Origin: Paenibacillus xylanexedens | Lineage (GTDB): Bacteria > Bacillota > Bacilli > Paenibacillales > Paenibacillaceae | NCBI RefSeq assembly: GCF_001908275.1 | Contig: NZ_CP018620.1 | Location: forward strand, 4,030,001-4,094,000 | Length of the DNA: 64,000 nt | Direction: 5' to 3' | Shown: one piece after another, positions 9,484 to 17,576 of the stretch | Position numbering within the stretch: position 1 is the stretch's first letter | How the letters are laid out: every line of letters begins with the position of its first letter | Translations under genes and position numbers: made by a program | Notes under the pieces: model-generated | What the model saw: the letters and a program-made list of their open reading frames with translations, nothing else | Told to the model about the DNA's origin: nothing | Databases searched by the model: none

Positions 9484-9852
9484 ATGAGAGATCGTCGTAT
9501 CGAAGAGATGGATGGAAGTGTACGTCAGGGTGAGCGTCCGAGTCGTGATATGAGTGACAATGAGCAGCGTGGAGAACGTTCCAGACGTGGAAGAGGTCAT
9601 GGTGAACATGAGGGAAAACGGGGCCGTGGTGCGCAAACATTCCGTCGCGGCCGAATTCTTGTATTTCTGGAACAAATGCAGAATCGGAGAACAACGCTTG
9701 TCCGACAACTTGGACAGGAGGAGTATGAACATATTCGCCCGGTGATCAGTGGGGAGTTAAAAGCTATTGATCAGGTCATCGACGAGTATATCCATCTTTT
9801 CGAGCTGCAAAATGAAGATGTAAACCCCAATAAGGATCTGGAGAGTGAATAA
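9484..9852 (+). CDS. Arg/Gly-rich small protein coupled to an ABC exporter, function unknown
   Basis: 122 residues from ATG 9484, chosen because GGGGGTGG lies five bases upstream; an in-frame ATG at 9469 sits next to the operator and has no site. The first half (about 1-58) is highly charged and rich in Arg, Gly and Glu, with repeats like RGRGHGEHEGKRGRG, and looks disordered. The second half (about 60-112) looks helical and contains FLEQMQNRRTTLVRQL and ELKAIDQVIDEYIHLFEL. No helix-turn-helix is evident, although regulators often hold this position before an exporter. Its stop is two bases before the ABC gene, so the two are translated together. It could be a nucleic-acid-binding regulator or an exporter accessory; I do not recognise the family. 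Confidence 0.75.
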   Translation: MRDRRIEEMDGSVRQGERPSRDMSDNEQRGERSRRGRGHGEHEGKRGRGAQTFRRGRILVFLEQMQNRRTTLVRQLGQEEYEHIRPVISGELKAIDQVIDEYIHLFELQNEDVNPNKDLESE

Positions 9853-9854
9853 GT

Positions 9855-11573
9855 ATGATTCGTCGGTTTTTTTCGTATTATCGTCCCTATAAAAAACTGT
9901 TTTTGATTGATTTTGGATGCGCTGTACTCGCAGGTCTTCTGGAGTTGGCTTTCCCCCTTGCCGTCAGCAAATTCATTAATGAATTGTTGCCAGGTCAGGA
10001 TTGGCCTCTCATTATGCTTGCCTGTGTTGTGCTGTTATCCATCTATGCACTTAATACTGTATTGAACTATGTAGTTACATATTGGGGACATATGCTGGGC
10101 ATTAACATTGAGACCAACATGCGTGAGAAGATGTTCGCTCACTTGCAGAAGCTTTCCTTCCGTTTCTTCGATAATCGTAAAACAGGCCACTTAATTGGTC
10201 ATCTTACGAATGATCTGAATGATATCGGCGAGGTTGCTCACCATGGACCTGAAGATGTATTCATCGCAGTGATGACATTAATCGGATCGTTCTGGCTGAT
10301 GGCTAACATTAATCTTGAGCTAGCGCTGCTTACCTTTATCATTATCCCAATTATGGCTTGGGTCATTATCGTATTTGGTGGTCGCATGACAAAGACGTAT
10401 CGGCGACTTTTCGGAGACGTCGGCAATTTCAATGCGCGTATTGAAGACAACGTCGGTGGTATGCGTGTTGTGCAATCGTTCGCCAACGAAGAACATGAGA
10501 AAGAACTTTTTGCAGTGGACAATCAGAATTTTCGTAAAACCAAACTGCTTGCCTACAAAACGATGGCGAAAAGTATCTCGGTGAGTTATATGATGATGCG
10601 ACTGGTTACGGTGTTTGTCATGATCAGCGGGGCTTGGTTTTATATTGATGGCAGAATCAATATGGGTGACTTTATGGCCTTCCTGCTCCTGTCTAATATC
10701 TTCTTCCGCCCGATTGAGAAAATCAATGCCGTCATAGAAAGTTATCCAAAGGGCATTGCTGGTTTCAAGCGTTATCTGGAGATCATTGATACAGAACCTG
10801 AGATTGCGGATAGCAAAAACGCCGTTGAATTCGAAAGTGTGAAAGGTGATATTCGCTTCGAGAACGTCTCGTTCGGATATGAATCCAGTCGGCGTATTCT
10901 AAGTGATATCAGTCTGTCTGTTCGACCAGGGGAAACGGTTGCTTTTGTTGGTCCGTCGGGTGCAGGCAAGACGACGATCTGTAGCCTGCTGCCACGATTC
11001 TATGAGGTAGAAGAGGGACGTATCACTGTAGATGGCGTCGACATTCGTAACGTTAAGCTTCAATCCTTACGCAAGCATATCGGAATCGTTCAACAGGATG
11101 TATTTTTGTTTTCGGGTACCATTAAGGAGAATATTGCTTATGGTGATCTGAGTGCAACGGATGAACAAATCTGGGATGCAGCCCGTCGTGCCTCATTGGA
11201 GGAATTGATTCTCACGTTGCCGGATGGTATGGATACTGTCATTGGCGAGCGTGGAGTCAAGCTATCCGGAGGACAGAAGCAACGGTTATCTATTGCTCGT
11301 ATGTTCTTGAAAAATCCACCCATTCTTATTCTGGATGAGGCAACGTCTGCGCTGGATACGGAAACGGAAGCACTGATCCAACAATCACTCGCTGAATTGT
11401 CGGTGGGCAGAACTACACTTGTGATTGCACACAGACTGACAACTATCAAGAATGCAGATCGAATTATCGTAGTGAACACAGATGGCATCGCTGAGCAGGG
11501 CAACCATGAGGAATTGGTCGCCGCTGGAGGGATATACAGCCGTCTTCATCAGGTGCAGTATAGTCACTCTTAA
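9855..11573 (+). CDS. ABC exporter half-transporter (permease fused to ATPase)
   Basis: 572 residues. A six-helix exporter domain (about 1-300) is followed by a nucleotide-binding domain: Walker A GPSGAGKTT 366-374, Q-loop near VQQDVF 412-417, signature LSGGQ 470-474, Walker B LILDEATSALD 491-501 and H-loop in AHRLTT. This is the multidrug/lipid exporter type that works as a homodimer, or as a heterodimer with a second half-transporter; no partner half is adjacent. It is coupled to the Arg-rich protein upstream. Substrate unknown. The signature and Walker residues appear intact, so both ATP sites of a homodimer should be active. Confidence 0.93.
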   Translation: MIRRFFSYYRPYKKLFLIDFGCAVLAGLLELAFPLAVSKFINELLPGQDWPLIMLACVVLLSIYALNTVLNYVVTYWGHMLGINIETNMREKMFAHLQKLSFRFFDNRKTGHLIGHLTNDLNDIGEVAHHGPEDVFIAVMTLIGSFWLMANINLELALLTFIIIPIMAWVIIVFGGRMTKTYRRLFGDVGNFNARIEDNVGGMRVVQSFANEEHEKELFAVDNQNFRKTKLLAYKTMAKSISVSYMMMRLVTVFVMISGAWFYIDGRINMGDFMAFLLLSNIFFRPIEKINAVIESYPKGIAGFKRYLEIIDTEPEIADSKNAVEFESVKGDIRFENVSFGYESSRRILSDISLSVRPGETVAFVGPSGAGKTTICSLLPRFYEVEEGRITVDGVDIRNVKLQSLRKHIGIVQQDVFLFSGTIKENIAYGDLSATDEQIWDAARRASLEELILTLPDGMDTVIGERGVKLSGGQKQRLSIARMFLKNPPILILDEATSALDTETEALIQQSLAELSVGRTTLVIAHRLTTIKNADRIIVVNTDGIAEQGNHEELVAAGGIYSRLHQVQYSHS

Positions 11574-11632
11574 TCCATGTAAATTGAACAAAAAAATAAT
11601 TACACTCGTCACTCCGATGACAGAACAACCTT

Positions 11633-11656
11633 GCCGCGCATATGCGTGGCTTTTTT
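11633..11656 (+). terminator. terminator after the ABC exporter
   Basis: Stem GCCGCGC / GCGTGGC with loop ATAT, then six T. Ends the operon about 60 bases after the exporter stop codon. Confidence 0.85.
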
Positions 11657-11700
11657 CTGTTTGGATGTTAATAATGAGGTTATCAAATGCTAAGCAAAAT

Positions 11701-11756
11701 ATAATGTTGACAACGTCCACTAACGTGATTATTATAATGTTGACAATGTCCACTAA
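11701..11756. promoter_or_regulatory. sigma-A promoter with two direct operator repeats for the MarR-aldolase operon
   Basis: Two 23-base repeats (11701-11723 and 11734-11756) differ at one base and start 33 bases apart, about three helical turns. Each contains GTTGAC-AAY-GTCCAC, an imperfect palindrome. TTGACA 11707-11712 inside repeat 1, a 17-base spacer and TATTAT 11730-11735 form a good promoter, with the second repeat at the transcription start. The layout fits autorepression by the downstream MarR protein. Confidence 0.65.
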
Positions 11757-11810
11757 AAAGGAGGGTTTGACATCGACTCTCGATACATAAATCCAGATAT
11801 ACTCGCTGAC

Positions 11811-12233
11811 ATGCGACGTTTTAACCGTTTTTATACCAACATTCTTGGTGTACTTGATAAGCATATTCTTGGAACAGGATACTCGTTTGCAGAAGTACGG
11901 GTCATTATTGAGATTGGAATTCGGGGAGAGAGCATTGCGAACAATCTGGTAGATACACTGACCATTGATCGCAGTTATATGAGCCGAATTGTAAACAAGC
12001 TGTCCAAGGAAGGACTGTTGGTGAAAGTGGATTCTGCTGCCGACAGCCGGGTCAGTCTGATTCGTCTGACAGCCAAGGGTGAGGAACTGTATGCCCAATT
12101 GAATGATCGATCCGATCAACAGATCCTGAAGTTGATGCAAGAATTGAATGAAGAAGAGATTCAAGAGGTATACACCTCCATGATGAACATACAAGAGAAG
12201 TTGAACAAGAAGGCAGGAGAGACCACACGATGA
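11811..12233 (+). CDS. MarR family transcriptional regulator with uncertain start
   Basis: At least 140 residues. The MarR winged helix spans roughly SIANNLVDTLTIDRSYMSRIVNKLSKEGL (residues 40-68), with the wing VDSAADSRVSLIRLTAKG. ATG 11811 has no ribosome-binding site. A strong one, AAGGAGGG (11758-11765), lies further upstream, and the frame is open from there. It reads DIDSRYINPDILAD before Met, which looks like genuine MarR sequence but has no ATG, GTG or TTG in frame. The true start may be ATC 11772, or the original start codon may have been lost. The stop overlaps the next gene (ATGA), so the two are coupled. Likely represses its own operon at 11701-11756. Confidence 0.82.
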   Translation: MRRFNRFYTNILGVLDKHILGTGYSFAEVRVIIEIGIRGESIANNLVDTLTIDRSYMSRIVNKLSKEGLLVKVDSAADSRVSLIRLTAKGEELYAQLNDRSDQQILKLMQELNEEEIQEVYTSMMNIQEKLNKKAGETTR

Positions 12234-13309
12234 TACGATTTGAATGTGATTATAACGAAGGTGCGCATGAACGAATTTTACAAAGATTGATGGAAACCAA
12301 TATGGAACAGACGAGCGGGTATGGCACGGATGAGCATTGTGAACGGGCGAGAATGCTTATTCGTCAGGCCTGTGACAATGAGCAAGCTGATGTTCATTTC
12401 CTGGTTGGTGGCACACAGACAAATACAACGGTGATTGCATCTATTTTGCGTCCATATCAAGGTGTAATTGCAGCGACATCGGGACACATTGCGGTTCATG
12501 AGACGGGAGCTATTGAAGCTACGGGACATAAGGTACTCACAGTTCCAAGCGAGGACGGAAAGATCACGCCTGAGCAGGTTAGAGCCGTCTACGATGCGCA
12601 CATGAATGAGTCGTCGCCGGAACACTGTGTTCAACCAGGAATGGTCTACATATCCCAACCAACGGAGAATGGAACGATGTACAGCAAGGCAGAACTGCAA
12701 GCATTGCATACAGTGAGCAGAGCATGTGGTCTTCCATTTTTCGTGGATGGAGCACGCCTTGGATATGCACTTGCCTCCCGAGATTGCGATATGACACTTG
12801 CTGACCTTGCACGCTTGTGTGATGTATTTTACATCGGGGGAACCAAGATTGGCGCATTGATGGGAGAGGCGGTTGTTATCCTGAATGATACACTGAAACC
12901 GGATTTTCGTTATATGATCAAACAAAAAGGTGGCTTGCTTGCCAAAGGCAGATTGCTGGGTATCCAATTCGAAACGTTGTTCGAAGATGGTCTGTACCTC
13001 GATATTTCTCGCCATGCCGTAGATATGGCCTTGAGAATTCATGACTCACTTGAACAGCAGGGGGTACGCTTCCTGTACGATTCACCAACCAACCAGCAGT
13101 TTCCGATTCTGCCGGATCGTTTGCTTGAGAAATTACGCAGCGGTTATACGTTCACCTTCTGGGAAAAGGTTGACGGTACACACAGTGCGGTACGGTTCTG
13201 CACCAGCTGGGCAACTCGTCAAGAGAATGTGGATGCACTGACTCGTGATATCACTCAATTATTGCACGAAGAAATCCACGTGCCAGAACGGGTCGAAGCA
13301 TTGGTCTAA
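12230..13309 (+). CDS. threonine-aldolase-like PLP enzyme (beta-eliminating lyase family)
   Basis: 359 residues, fold-type I PLP enzyme of the low-specificity threonine aldolase family. The PLP-binding Lys is K206 in YIGGTKIGAL, with the conserved DGARLGYAL at 173-181 and SGHIAVHETGA at 84-94. Expected reaction: cleavage of L-threonine or L-allo-threonine to glycine and acetaldehyde, in the cytoplasm. The start overlaps the MarR stop by four bases, so regulator and enzyme are co-translated. The MarR pairing suggests control by a ligand rather than housekeeping glycine synthesis. Length is normal for the family. Confidence 0.85.
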   Translation: MIRFECDYNEGAHERILQRLMETNMEQTSGYGTDEHCERARMLIRQACDNEQADVHFLVGGTQTNTTVIASILRPYQGVIAATSGHIAVHETGAIEATGHKVLTVPSEDGKITPEQVRAVYDAHMNESSPEHCVQPGMVYISQPTENGTMYSKAELQALHTVSRACGLPFFVDGARLGYALASRDCDMTLADLARLCDVFYIGGTKIGALMGEAVVILNDTLKPDFRYMIKQKGGLLAKGRLLGIQFETLFEDGLYLDISRHAVDMALRIHDSLEQQGVRFLYDSPTNQQFPILPDRLLEKLRSGYTFTFWEKVDGTHSAVRFCTSWATRQENVDALTRDITQLLHEEIHVPERVEALV

Positions 13310-13408
13310 TCTTGTTCAAAAAGTAAGGAGAACAGCTCAGATTTCCTTCTCATAAATACGAGTATTTAGAAAAATTCCAAAAGCAATTACGCAGAATTCT
13401 GATACTGA

Positions 13409-13440
13409 AAAAAGGACAACTCATTGTGGTTGTCCTTTTT
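13409..13440. terminator. bidirectional terminator between the aldolase and AraC genes
   Basis: Stem AAAAAGGACAAC (13409-13420) pairs perfectly with GTTGTCCTTTTT (13429-13440) around an eight-base loop. The A/T ends provide a U-tract in both directions for the convergent genes. Confidence 0.9.
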
Positions 13441-13488
13441 CGCTTTGCCTTTTGTGTAATAGTTGTGAGATAGAGAGTGAATACTCGG

Positions 13489-14406
13489 TTACTCACTCAA
13501 GGCCATGTCATATTTCTCTTTCAGCCGTCGGATATCGGCTCTTGGCGGCGCACCGAACATGCGTGCATATTCGCGGCTAAATTGAGAAGCACTCTCGTAA
13601 CCAACCCGGAACGCTACATCTGCCGCGTCAGCAGATTCGGCCATCAGAAGTCGCCGGGCTTCCTGTAATCTTAATTGTTTCTGGAATTGTAATGGGCTCA
13701 TAGCTGTGATCTCTTTGAAGTGACGATGGAATGAAGAGACGCTCATGCTGGCGGTCTCAGCCAGATCTTCAATGCGAAATGGCTGTTCCCAATGATGAAC
13801 GATGTACTCAATCGCTTCTCTGATCCGATAAGTGCTGCTACCTTCAACCGCAATCTGCGCCAGTTCTCCTCCGTAAGGTCCTTGAAGGAGGCGGAACAGG
13901 ATTTCTTTAACGTACAACGGAGCCAGAAACGGAATCTCTCCCGGCGTATCCAGCAATCGAACAAGTCGGACTACAGCGTCCTGAATGGACGATTCCATCT
14001 GACCTACAAACATGGCTCGTCTGGCGTTTTCGTTGAATGTTACCTTGATATTGCATTCGTTAAGTACTTCGAGAATTTGGTTCGGTGTGAATTCGAGCTT
14101 GAGACTTAAATAGGGTGCATCGGCGGATGCCTTGATAATCTGCCCGATGACCGGGAGATTCATGGAAGCAATCAGGTAATTGGAAGGTCCGTATTCATAA
14201 CGCTCCTGTGCGAGCAATACTTCTTTCAACCCTTGAACAATCACACAAAATGAAGGTTTATATACTCTGTATGCCGGTTCACTAATCTTGGAATGGTGAT
14301 AGACAAACAAGGAAGGAATCGCTGTTTCCATTGCACCGTTATGGTGGGAATGGCGTTTAATCAGGTCACTCAATTCCTGTTTTGGTTGAAATAATTCTTC
14401 GGTCAT
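13489..14406 (-). CDS. AraC family regulator with AraC_N domain
   Basis: 305 residues. I chose ATG 14406, because AGGAGG lies six bases upstream; a GTG at 14421 would overlap that site. The N-terminal two thirds resemble the AraC_N ligand domain. The C-terminus has two helix-turn-helix units: FRIEDLAETASMSVSSFHRHF and SADAADVAFRVGYESASQFSREYARMFG. AraC_N proteins often stand divergent to aldo/keto reductase or aldehyde reductase genes and activate them, as YqhC does for yqhD in E. coli. An aldo/keto reductase starts 371 bases away on the other strand, so this is its likely regulator. Confidence 0.88.
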   Translation of the reverse strand: MTEELFQPKQELSDLIKRHSHHNGAMETAIPSLFVYHHSKISEPAYRVYKPSFCVIVQGLKEVLLAQERYEYGPSNYLIASMNLPVIGQIIKASADAPYLSLKLEFTPNQILEVLNECNIKVTFNENARRAMFVGQMESSIQDAVVRLVRLLDTPGEIPFLAPLYVKEILFRLLQGPYGGELAQIAVEGSSTYRIREAIEYIVHHWEQPFRIEDLAETASMSVSSFHRHFKEITAMSPLQFQKQLRLQEARRLLMAESADAADVAFRVGYESASQFSREYARMFGAPPRADIRRLKEKYDMALSE

Positions 14407-14777
14407 ACGTATCCTCCTCACGGATTTAACCTACATACATTATAAAGCTTACCGTACAGAACCAAAAGGGGGCCTGAGAGGATCAGGCAATCAATTAAGA
14501 CGATTGATATACCGCTTGCAGTCCATGACTCGGCATACTAAGAGTATGTTAACAGAGCCAAGCGATTAAAGTTTATTTGAAAAGTTGGGTGAACAAGGTG
14601 ATGAAGTGGTTATCAAACCATGTGAGGCAAATTTTGATTGACAGGCTCGAATCACAGATCAAGTTCGAAGAAAATTCCGTACATCGAGAGATATACTTCA
14701 AATGCTGGTTAGAGCTAGTTACCGAAGAGGTCGAGACAACATCAGTTTACAGAACAAATTCAAGGAGAGTGTGAAAT
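14407..14777. other. divergent control region between the AraC regulator and the aldo/keto reductase
   Basis: 371 bases without a supported gene. It holds a possible minus-strand -10 (TATAAT, 14444-14439) for the AraC gene and an inverted repeat CATACT-AAG-AGTATG at 14534-14548, a candidate AraC site. From about 14560 to 14775 two overlapping frames are open for 60-70 codons (for example from TTG 14577), but neither has a ribosome-binding site or a recognisable product. They may be chance or gene debris. Confidence 0.55.
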
Positions 14778-15764
14778 ATGGAATATGTGAAATTAGGACG
14801 TACCGGTCTGGATGTCTCCAGATTATGTCTAGGTTGCATGAGTTACGGTGTACCGGAACGCGGAATGGCTCCATGGTCCCTGAATGAAGAGCAGAGTCGA
14901 CCGTTCATCCAGAAAGCATTGGATGCTGGTATTAATTTCTTCGATACTGCCAATATCTATTCGGATGGAACCAGTGAGGAAATTGTTGGACGTGCATTGA
15001 AGGATTTTGCCCGTCGGGATGAGATTGTGCTGGCGACCAAATTGTTTTTCCGCATGAATGAAGGACCCAACGGGGCGGGGCTGTCCAGAAAAGCCATTAT
15101 GAACGAAATCGACAACAGTCTTATGCGTTTGGGCACAGATTACGTAGACCTGTATCAGATCCATCGATGGGATAATACAACTCCTATTGAGGAAACCATG
15201 GAAGCTCTTCATGATGTAGTTAAGGCCGGAAAGGTCAGATACATTGGTGCTTCTTCGATGTACGCCTGGCAGTTCATGAAAGCCCAATATACAGCTGAGC
15301 GTCATGGATGGACAAAATTCATCTCCATGCAGAACCATTATAACCTGTTGTATCGCGAAGAAGAGCGTGAAATGCTGCCATTATGTCAGGAAGAAGGCGT
15401 TGGCGTTATTCCGTGGAGTCCTCTTGCCAAAGGACGTCTGACAAGGGATTGGAATGAACAGACTGCGCGTTCAGGAATTGACCCTGCCGGGAAGGCATTC
15501 TATGAGAATGCAATGGTTGATGCTGATCGTCAAGTGGTGGAGCGAGTCTTGAAAGTAGCTGAGCAACGGGAGATTCCGCGTGCTCAGGTCGCTCTGGCCT
15601 GGTTGTTGCACCAAGAGGCAGTAACCGCACCAATTATCGGCGCGACCAAAATTCACCATCTGGAGGATGCAATAGCAGCCCTTACAGTAAAGCTGACTGT
15701 GGAAGAGATCGGTTTCCTCGAAGAAGCGTATGTACCGCATCCAGTAACAGGCAATCTCAGTTGA
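14778..15764 (+). CDS. aldo/keto reductase
   Basis: 328 residues, NADPH-dependent (alpha/beta)8 barrel oxidoreductase. Family signatures: GLDVSRLCLGCMSYG at the N-terminus and the catalytic tetrad Asp and Tyr in DTANIYSDG, Lys in LATKLFF and His in LYQIHRWD. The C-terminal cofactor segment PIIGATKIHHLEDA is present. It reduces aldehydes or ketones in the cytoplasm; the exact substrate is unknown. AAGGAG lies ten bases before ATG 14778. Divergent from the AraC_N regulator, which probably induces it under carbonyl stress. A GTCGCC-type terminator follows. Confidence 0.92.
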   Translation: MEYVKLGRTGLDVSRLCLGCMSYGVPERGMAPWSLNEEQSRPFIQKALDAGINFFDTANIYSDGTSEEIVGRALKDFARRDEIVLATKLFFRMNEGPNGAGLSRKAIMNEIDNSLMRLGTDYVDLYQIHRWDNTTPIEETMEALHDVVKAGKVRYIGASSMYAWQFMKAQYTAERHGWTKFISMQNHYNLLYREEEREMLPLCQEEGVGVIPWSPLAKGRLTRDWNEQTARSGIDPAGKAFYENAMVDADRQVVERVLKVAEQREIPRAQVALAWLLHQEAVTAPIIGATKIHHLEDAIAALTVKLTVEEIGFLEEAYVPHPVTGNLS

Positions 15765-15781
15765 TCCGAATTCTTAATGTT

Positions 15782-15807
15782 AAAGTCGCCATTCGGCGGC
15801 TTTTTTT
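15782..15807 (+). terminator. terminator after the aldo/keto reductase
   Basis: Stem AAAGTCGCC / GGCGGCTTT with loop ATTC and a T run. Member of the shared GTCGCC-type set. Confidence 0.9.
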
Positions 15808-15827
15808 ATAGTGATCTGATGAGTGAA

Positions 15828-15857
15828 TTGACAGTTCCCTTACATTAAAGTTATTAT
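15828..15857 (+). promoter_or_regulatory. sigma-A promoter of the methyltransferase/pentapeptide operon
   Basis: TTGACA 15828-15833, an 18-base spacer and TATTAT 15852-15857 (or TTATTA with a 17-base spacer), 42 bases before the start codon. Confidence 0.6.
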
Positions 15858-15898
15858 AGATATATTAGATCCTTAATTAAAAAAGGAGATTATAATCT

Positions 15899-16678
15899 AT
15901 GAATAACGGACATTCATCCGGTCAAACGAACGAATCGTGGAGTGGTCATTCCACTCCTTTTACTACGTTTCAGGAAACACCTATCTTATCCTTGCTCCAG
16001 CCATCCCAAGGTGAACGTATTCTTGATGTGGGTTGTGGCAATGGGGATCTGACAGCCAAAATTGCAGCCGCAGGAGCGCTGCCAACAGGTATAGATTTTT
16101 CAGAAGAGACGATTAGGCAAGCTAAACAGAAATACCCTGATATGAATATTCAAGTAGCAAATGCTTGTCATTATCGAGCAGAAGAACCGTTTGATGCGGT
16201 TTTCTCTCATGCCGTTCTGCATTGGATAAAGGATGCTCCAGATGTAGTACAATCAATACAGTTAGCGCTCAAGACGGGCGGGCGATTCGTGGCTGAGTTT
16301 GCTGCAAATGGTAACACGGCTATATTAATTACAGCGGTACAGGAAGAATTGGATGCCCGTGGATACAAATGGGAAGGACGGAATCCGTGGTATCACCCGA
16401 CCATTGGAGAATATGCTAATCTTCTGGAGCAACACGGATTTCGAGTTAGTCTGACCCAGCACGTTGATCAATTTACCCCGTTCAAGCCAGGTGCCAGAAA
16501 GTGGTTGACCAGCTTCGCGGAGTATTTATTCAGTGGTATCACACCTGCGGAACAGGATGTTATTATGGAAGCAGTTGAGAAAAAAGTACAGCCACTACTG
16601 ATGCGGGATGGACAGTGGTATCTGGACAGAAGCCGACTGCGAGTTGTAGCTATTAAGGAATCGGGGAATACGATATGA
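15899..16678 (+). CDS. class I SAM-dependent methyltransferase
   Basis: 259 residues. The SAM-binding motif I is ILDVGCGNGDLTAKI, followed by GIDFSEETIRQAK (motif II) and FDAVFSHAVLHWIKD (post-motif). This resembles small-molecule methyltransferases of the trans-aconitate/UbiE-like group. The acceptor is unknown. AAAGGAG lies about ten bases before ATG 15899. Its last codons overlap the next gene (ATGA at 16675), so it is translationally coupled to a pentapeptide-repeat-like protein. Confidence 0.88.
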   Translation: MNNGHSSGQTNESWSGHSTPFTTFQETPILSLLQPSQGERILDVGCGNGDLTAKIAAAGALPTGIDFSEETIRQAKQKYPDMNIQVANACHYRAEEPFDAVFSHAVLHWIKDAPDVVQSIQLALKTGGRFVAEFAANGNTAILITAVQEELDARGYKWEGRNPWYHPTIGEYANLLEQHGFRVSLTQHVDQFTPFKPGARKWLTSFAEYLFSGITPAEQDVIMEAVEKKVQPLLMRDGQWYLDRSRLRVVAIKESGNTI

Positions 16679-17304
16679 AAATGGACAAACCCAAGATACA
16701 GGAGCAGTTGCTCGAACCAGAAACGATTGCATTCCTGGAATCCAAAGTGGAGTACAAACACAAACTGATCGAGAACATTACATTGGATCAACAGGAAGCG
16801 AGTAAGGTTTCCTTTGAAAATGTTGTATTTAGACATGTGACCATCTCGGAGTCTGCCTTGGAACAATTTGAATTCACCGATGTTCGGTTCGAACACTGTG
16901 ACTTCTCCAATGTCAATCTCTCTAGTGCCTTCATGCATCGGATCGAATGGCATAATTGCAAGTTTGTCGGAACGGATTTTTCCAATAGCCGATTGCAAAA
17001 TGTCAGTTTCCTTCATGGTCTAGGCGACTACAGCAATTTCCGTTTTGCCCATCTGAAACAGGTCTCCTTCTCGGAAAGTACCTTGATTGGTGCGGACTTT
17101 GCCTATCTGGCACTGCAAAAAATGGAGTTCATTCAATGTAACATCGACCAAGCTTCCTTAACGGGGACCAAAATGAAGGATTTGGATCTTAGCGATTGCG
17201 AATTTGACTCCTTGGTGCTGACCATGGAAGATCTCAACGGTTGTGTGATTTCACCACATCAAGCCGCTACATTTGTAGGATTAATGGGTTTGATTATCAA
17301 ATAA
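16675..17304 (+). CDS. pentapeptide-repeat-like protein
   Basis: 209 residues. From about residue 40 the sequence follows a loose five-residue pattern A(D/N)LXX with alternating Phe or Leu at the core, for example FENVVFRHV, FTDVRFEHCDFSNVNLSSA, FVGTDFSNSRLQNVSF and LTGTKMKDLDLSDCEF. This predicts a right-handed beta-helix. Such proteins include the gyrase-protecting Qnr group, but most have unknown roles. The repeat here is imperfect, so a gyrase role is only a possibility. It overlaps the methyltransferase stop by four bases. Confidence 0.8.
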   Translation: MKMDKPKIQEQLLEPETIAFLESKVEYKHKLIENITLDQQEASKVSFENVVFRHVTISESALEQFEFTDVRFEHCDFSNVNLSSAFMHRIEWHNCKFVGTDFSNSRLQNVSFLHGLGDYSNFRFAHLKQVSFSESTLIGADFAYLALQKMEFIQCNIDQASLTGTKMKDLDLSDCEFDSLVLTMEDLNGCVISPHQAATFVGLMGLIIK

Positions 17305-17327
17305 AGGGCATGATCACATTTATGGGG

Positions 17328-17355
17328 TTGCCAAGATAGTGGAAGTGTGTATAAT
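17328..17355 (+). promoter_or_regulatory. promoter of the guanidine riboswitch operon
   Basis: TTGCCA 17328-17333 and TATAAT 17350-17355 are 16 bases apart, about 20 bases ahead of the riboswitch. Confidence 0.65.
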
Positions 17356-17376
17356 TGGAGTCACATTAGAATAAAA

Positions 17377-17515
17377 ACAGGTTTTCTAGGGTTCCGCGAT
17401 GGATATGTCGGTCTGGTCCGAGAGAAAACCCGCAACCAGTTGGTTGTGCCACGGAGGGATAAAAGCCTGGGAGATGAACTGCTACATGCAGTTTGTTTCC
17501 CGGGCTTTTTTTGTT
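17377..17515 (+). ncRNA. guanidine-I (ykkC) riboswitch with expression platform
   Basis: The leader shows the conserved ykkC elements in order: CTAGGGTTCCGC, TGGTCCGAGAG, GTGCCACGGAGGGATAAAA and GCCTGGGAGA. An intrinsic terminator follows (17465-17515), its stem pairing AAAGCCTGGGA with TCCCGGGCTTT before seven T. Part of the terminator stem belongs to the conserved aptamer sequence, so guanidinium binding would prevent terminator formation. The paired SMR transporters downstream are the classic targets of this class. ykkC subtype 2 RNAs sense other ligands, but the gene context favours guanidine. Confidence 0.93.
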
Positions 17516-17576
17516 TTTACGCTAATGAACCTTACGGGTTGTACAAAAAATGTAGTAGAGAAGGAGTGTTACAGGG

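Noticed and set aside
9289..9732. Minus-strand open frames of 147 and 104 codons opposite the Arg-rich protein
   Set aside because: They run through the double operator and terminator, and their His/Thr-rich composition mirrors Arg/Gly codons on the plus strand.
11385..12194. A 269-codon open frame on the minus strand opposite the ABC exporter end and MarR gene
   Set aside because: It crosses a terminator, a promoter and the MarR gene, has no ribosome-binding site and no recognisable domain; the plus-strand genes explain the sequence.
12278..13042. A 254-codon minus-strand open frame opposite the threonine-aldolase gene
   Set aside because: Cys/His-rich, low-complexity product typical of an antisense shadow; the plus strand has the PLP motif.
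14577..14774. A 65-codon open frame ahead of the aldo/keto reductase
   Set aside because: It starts at TTG without a ribosome-binding site and has no recognisable product; described only as part of the intergenic region.
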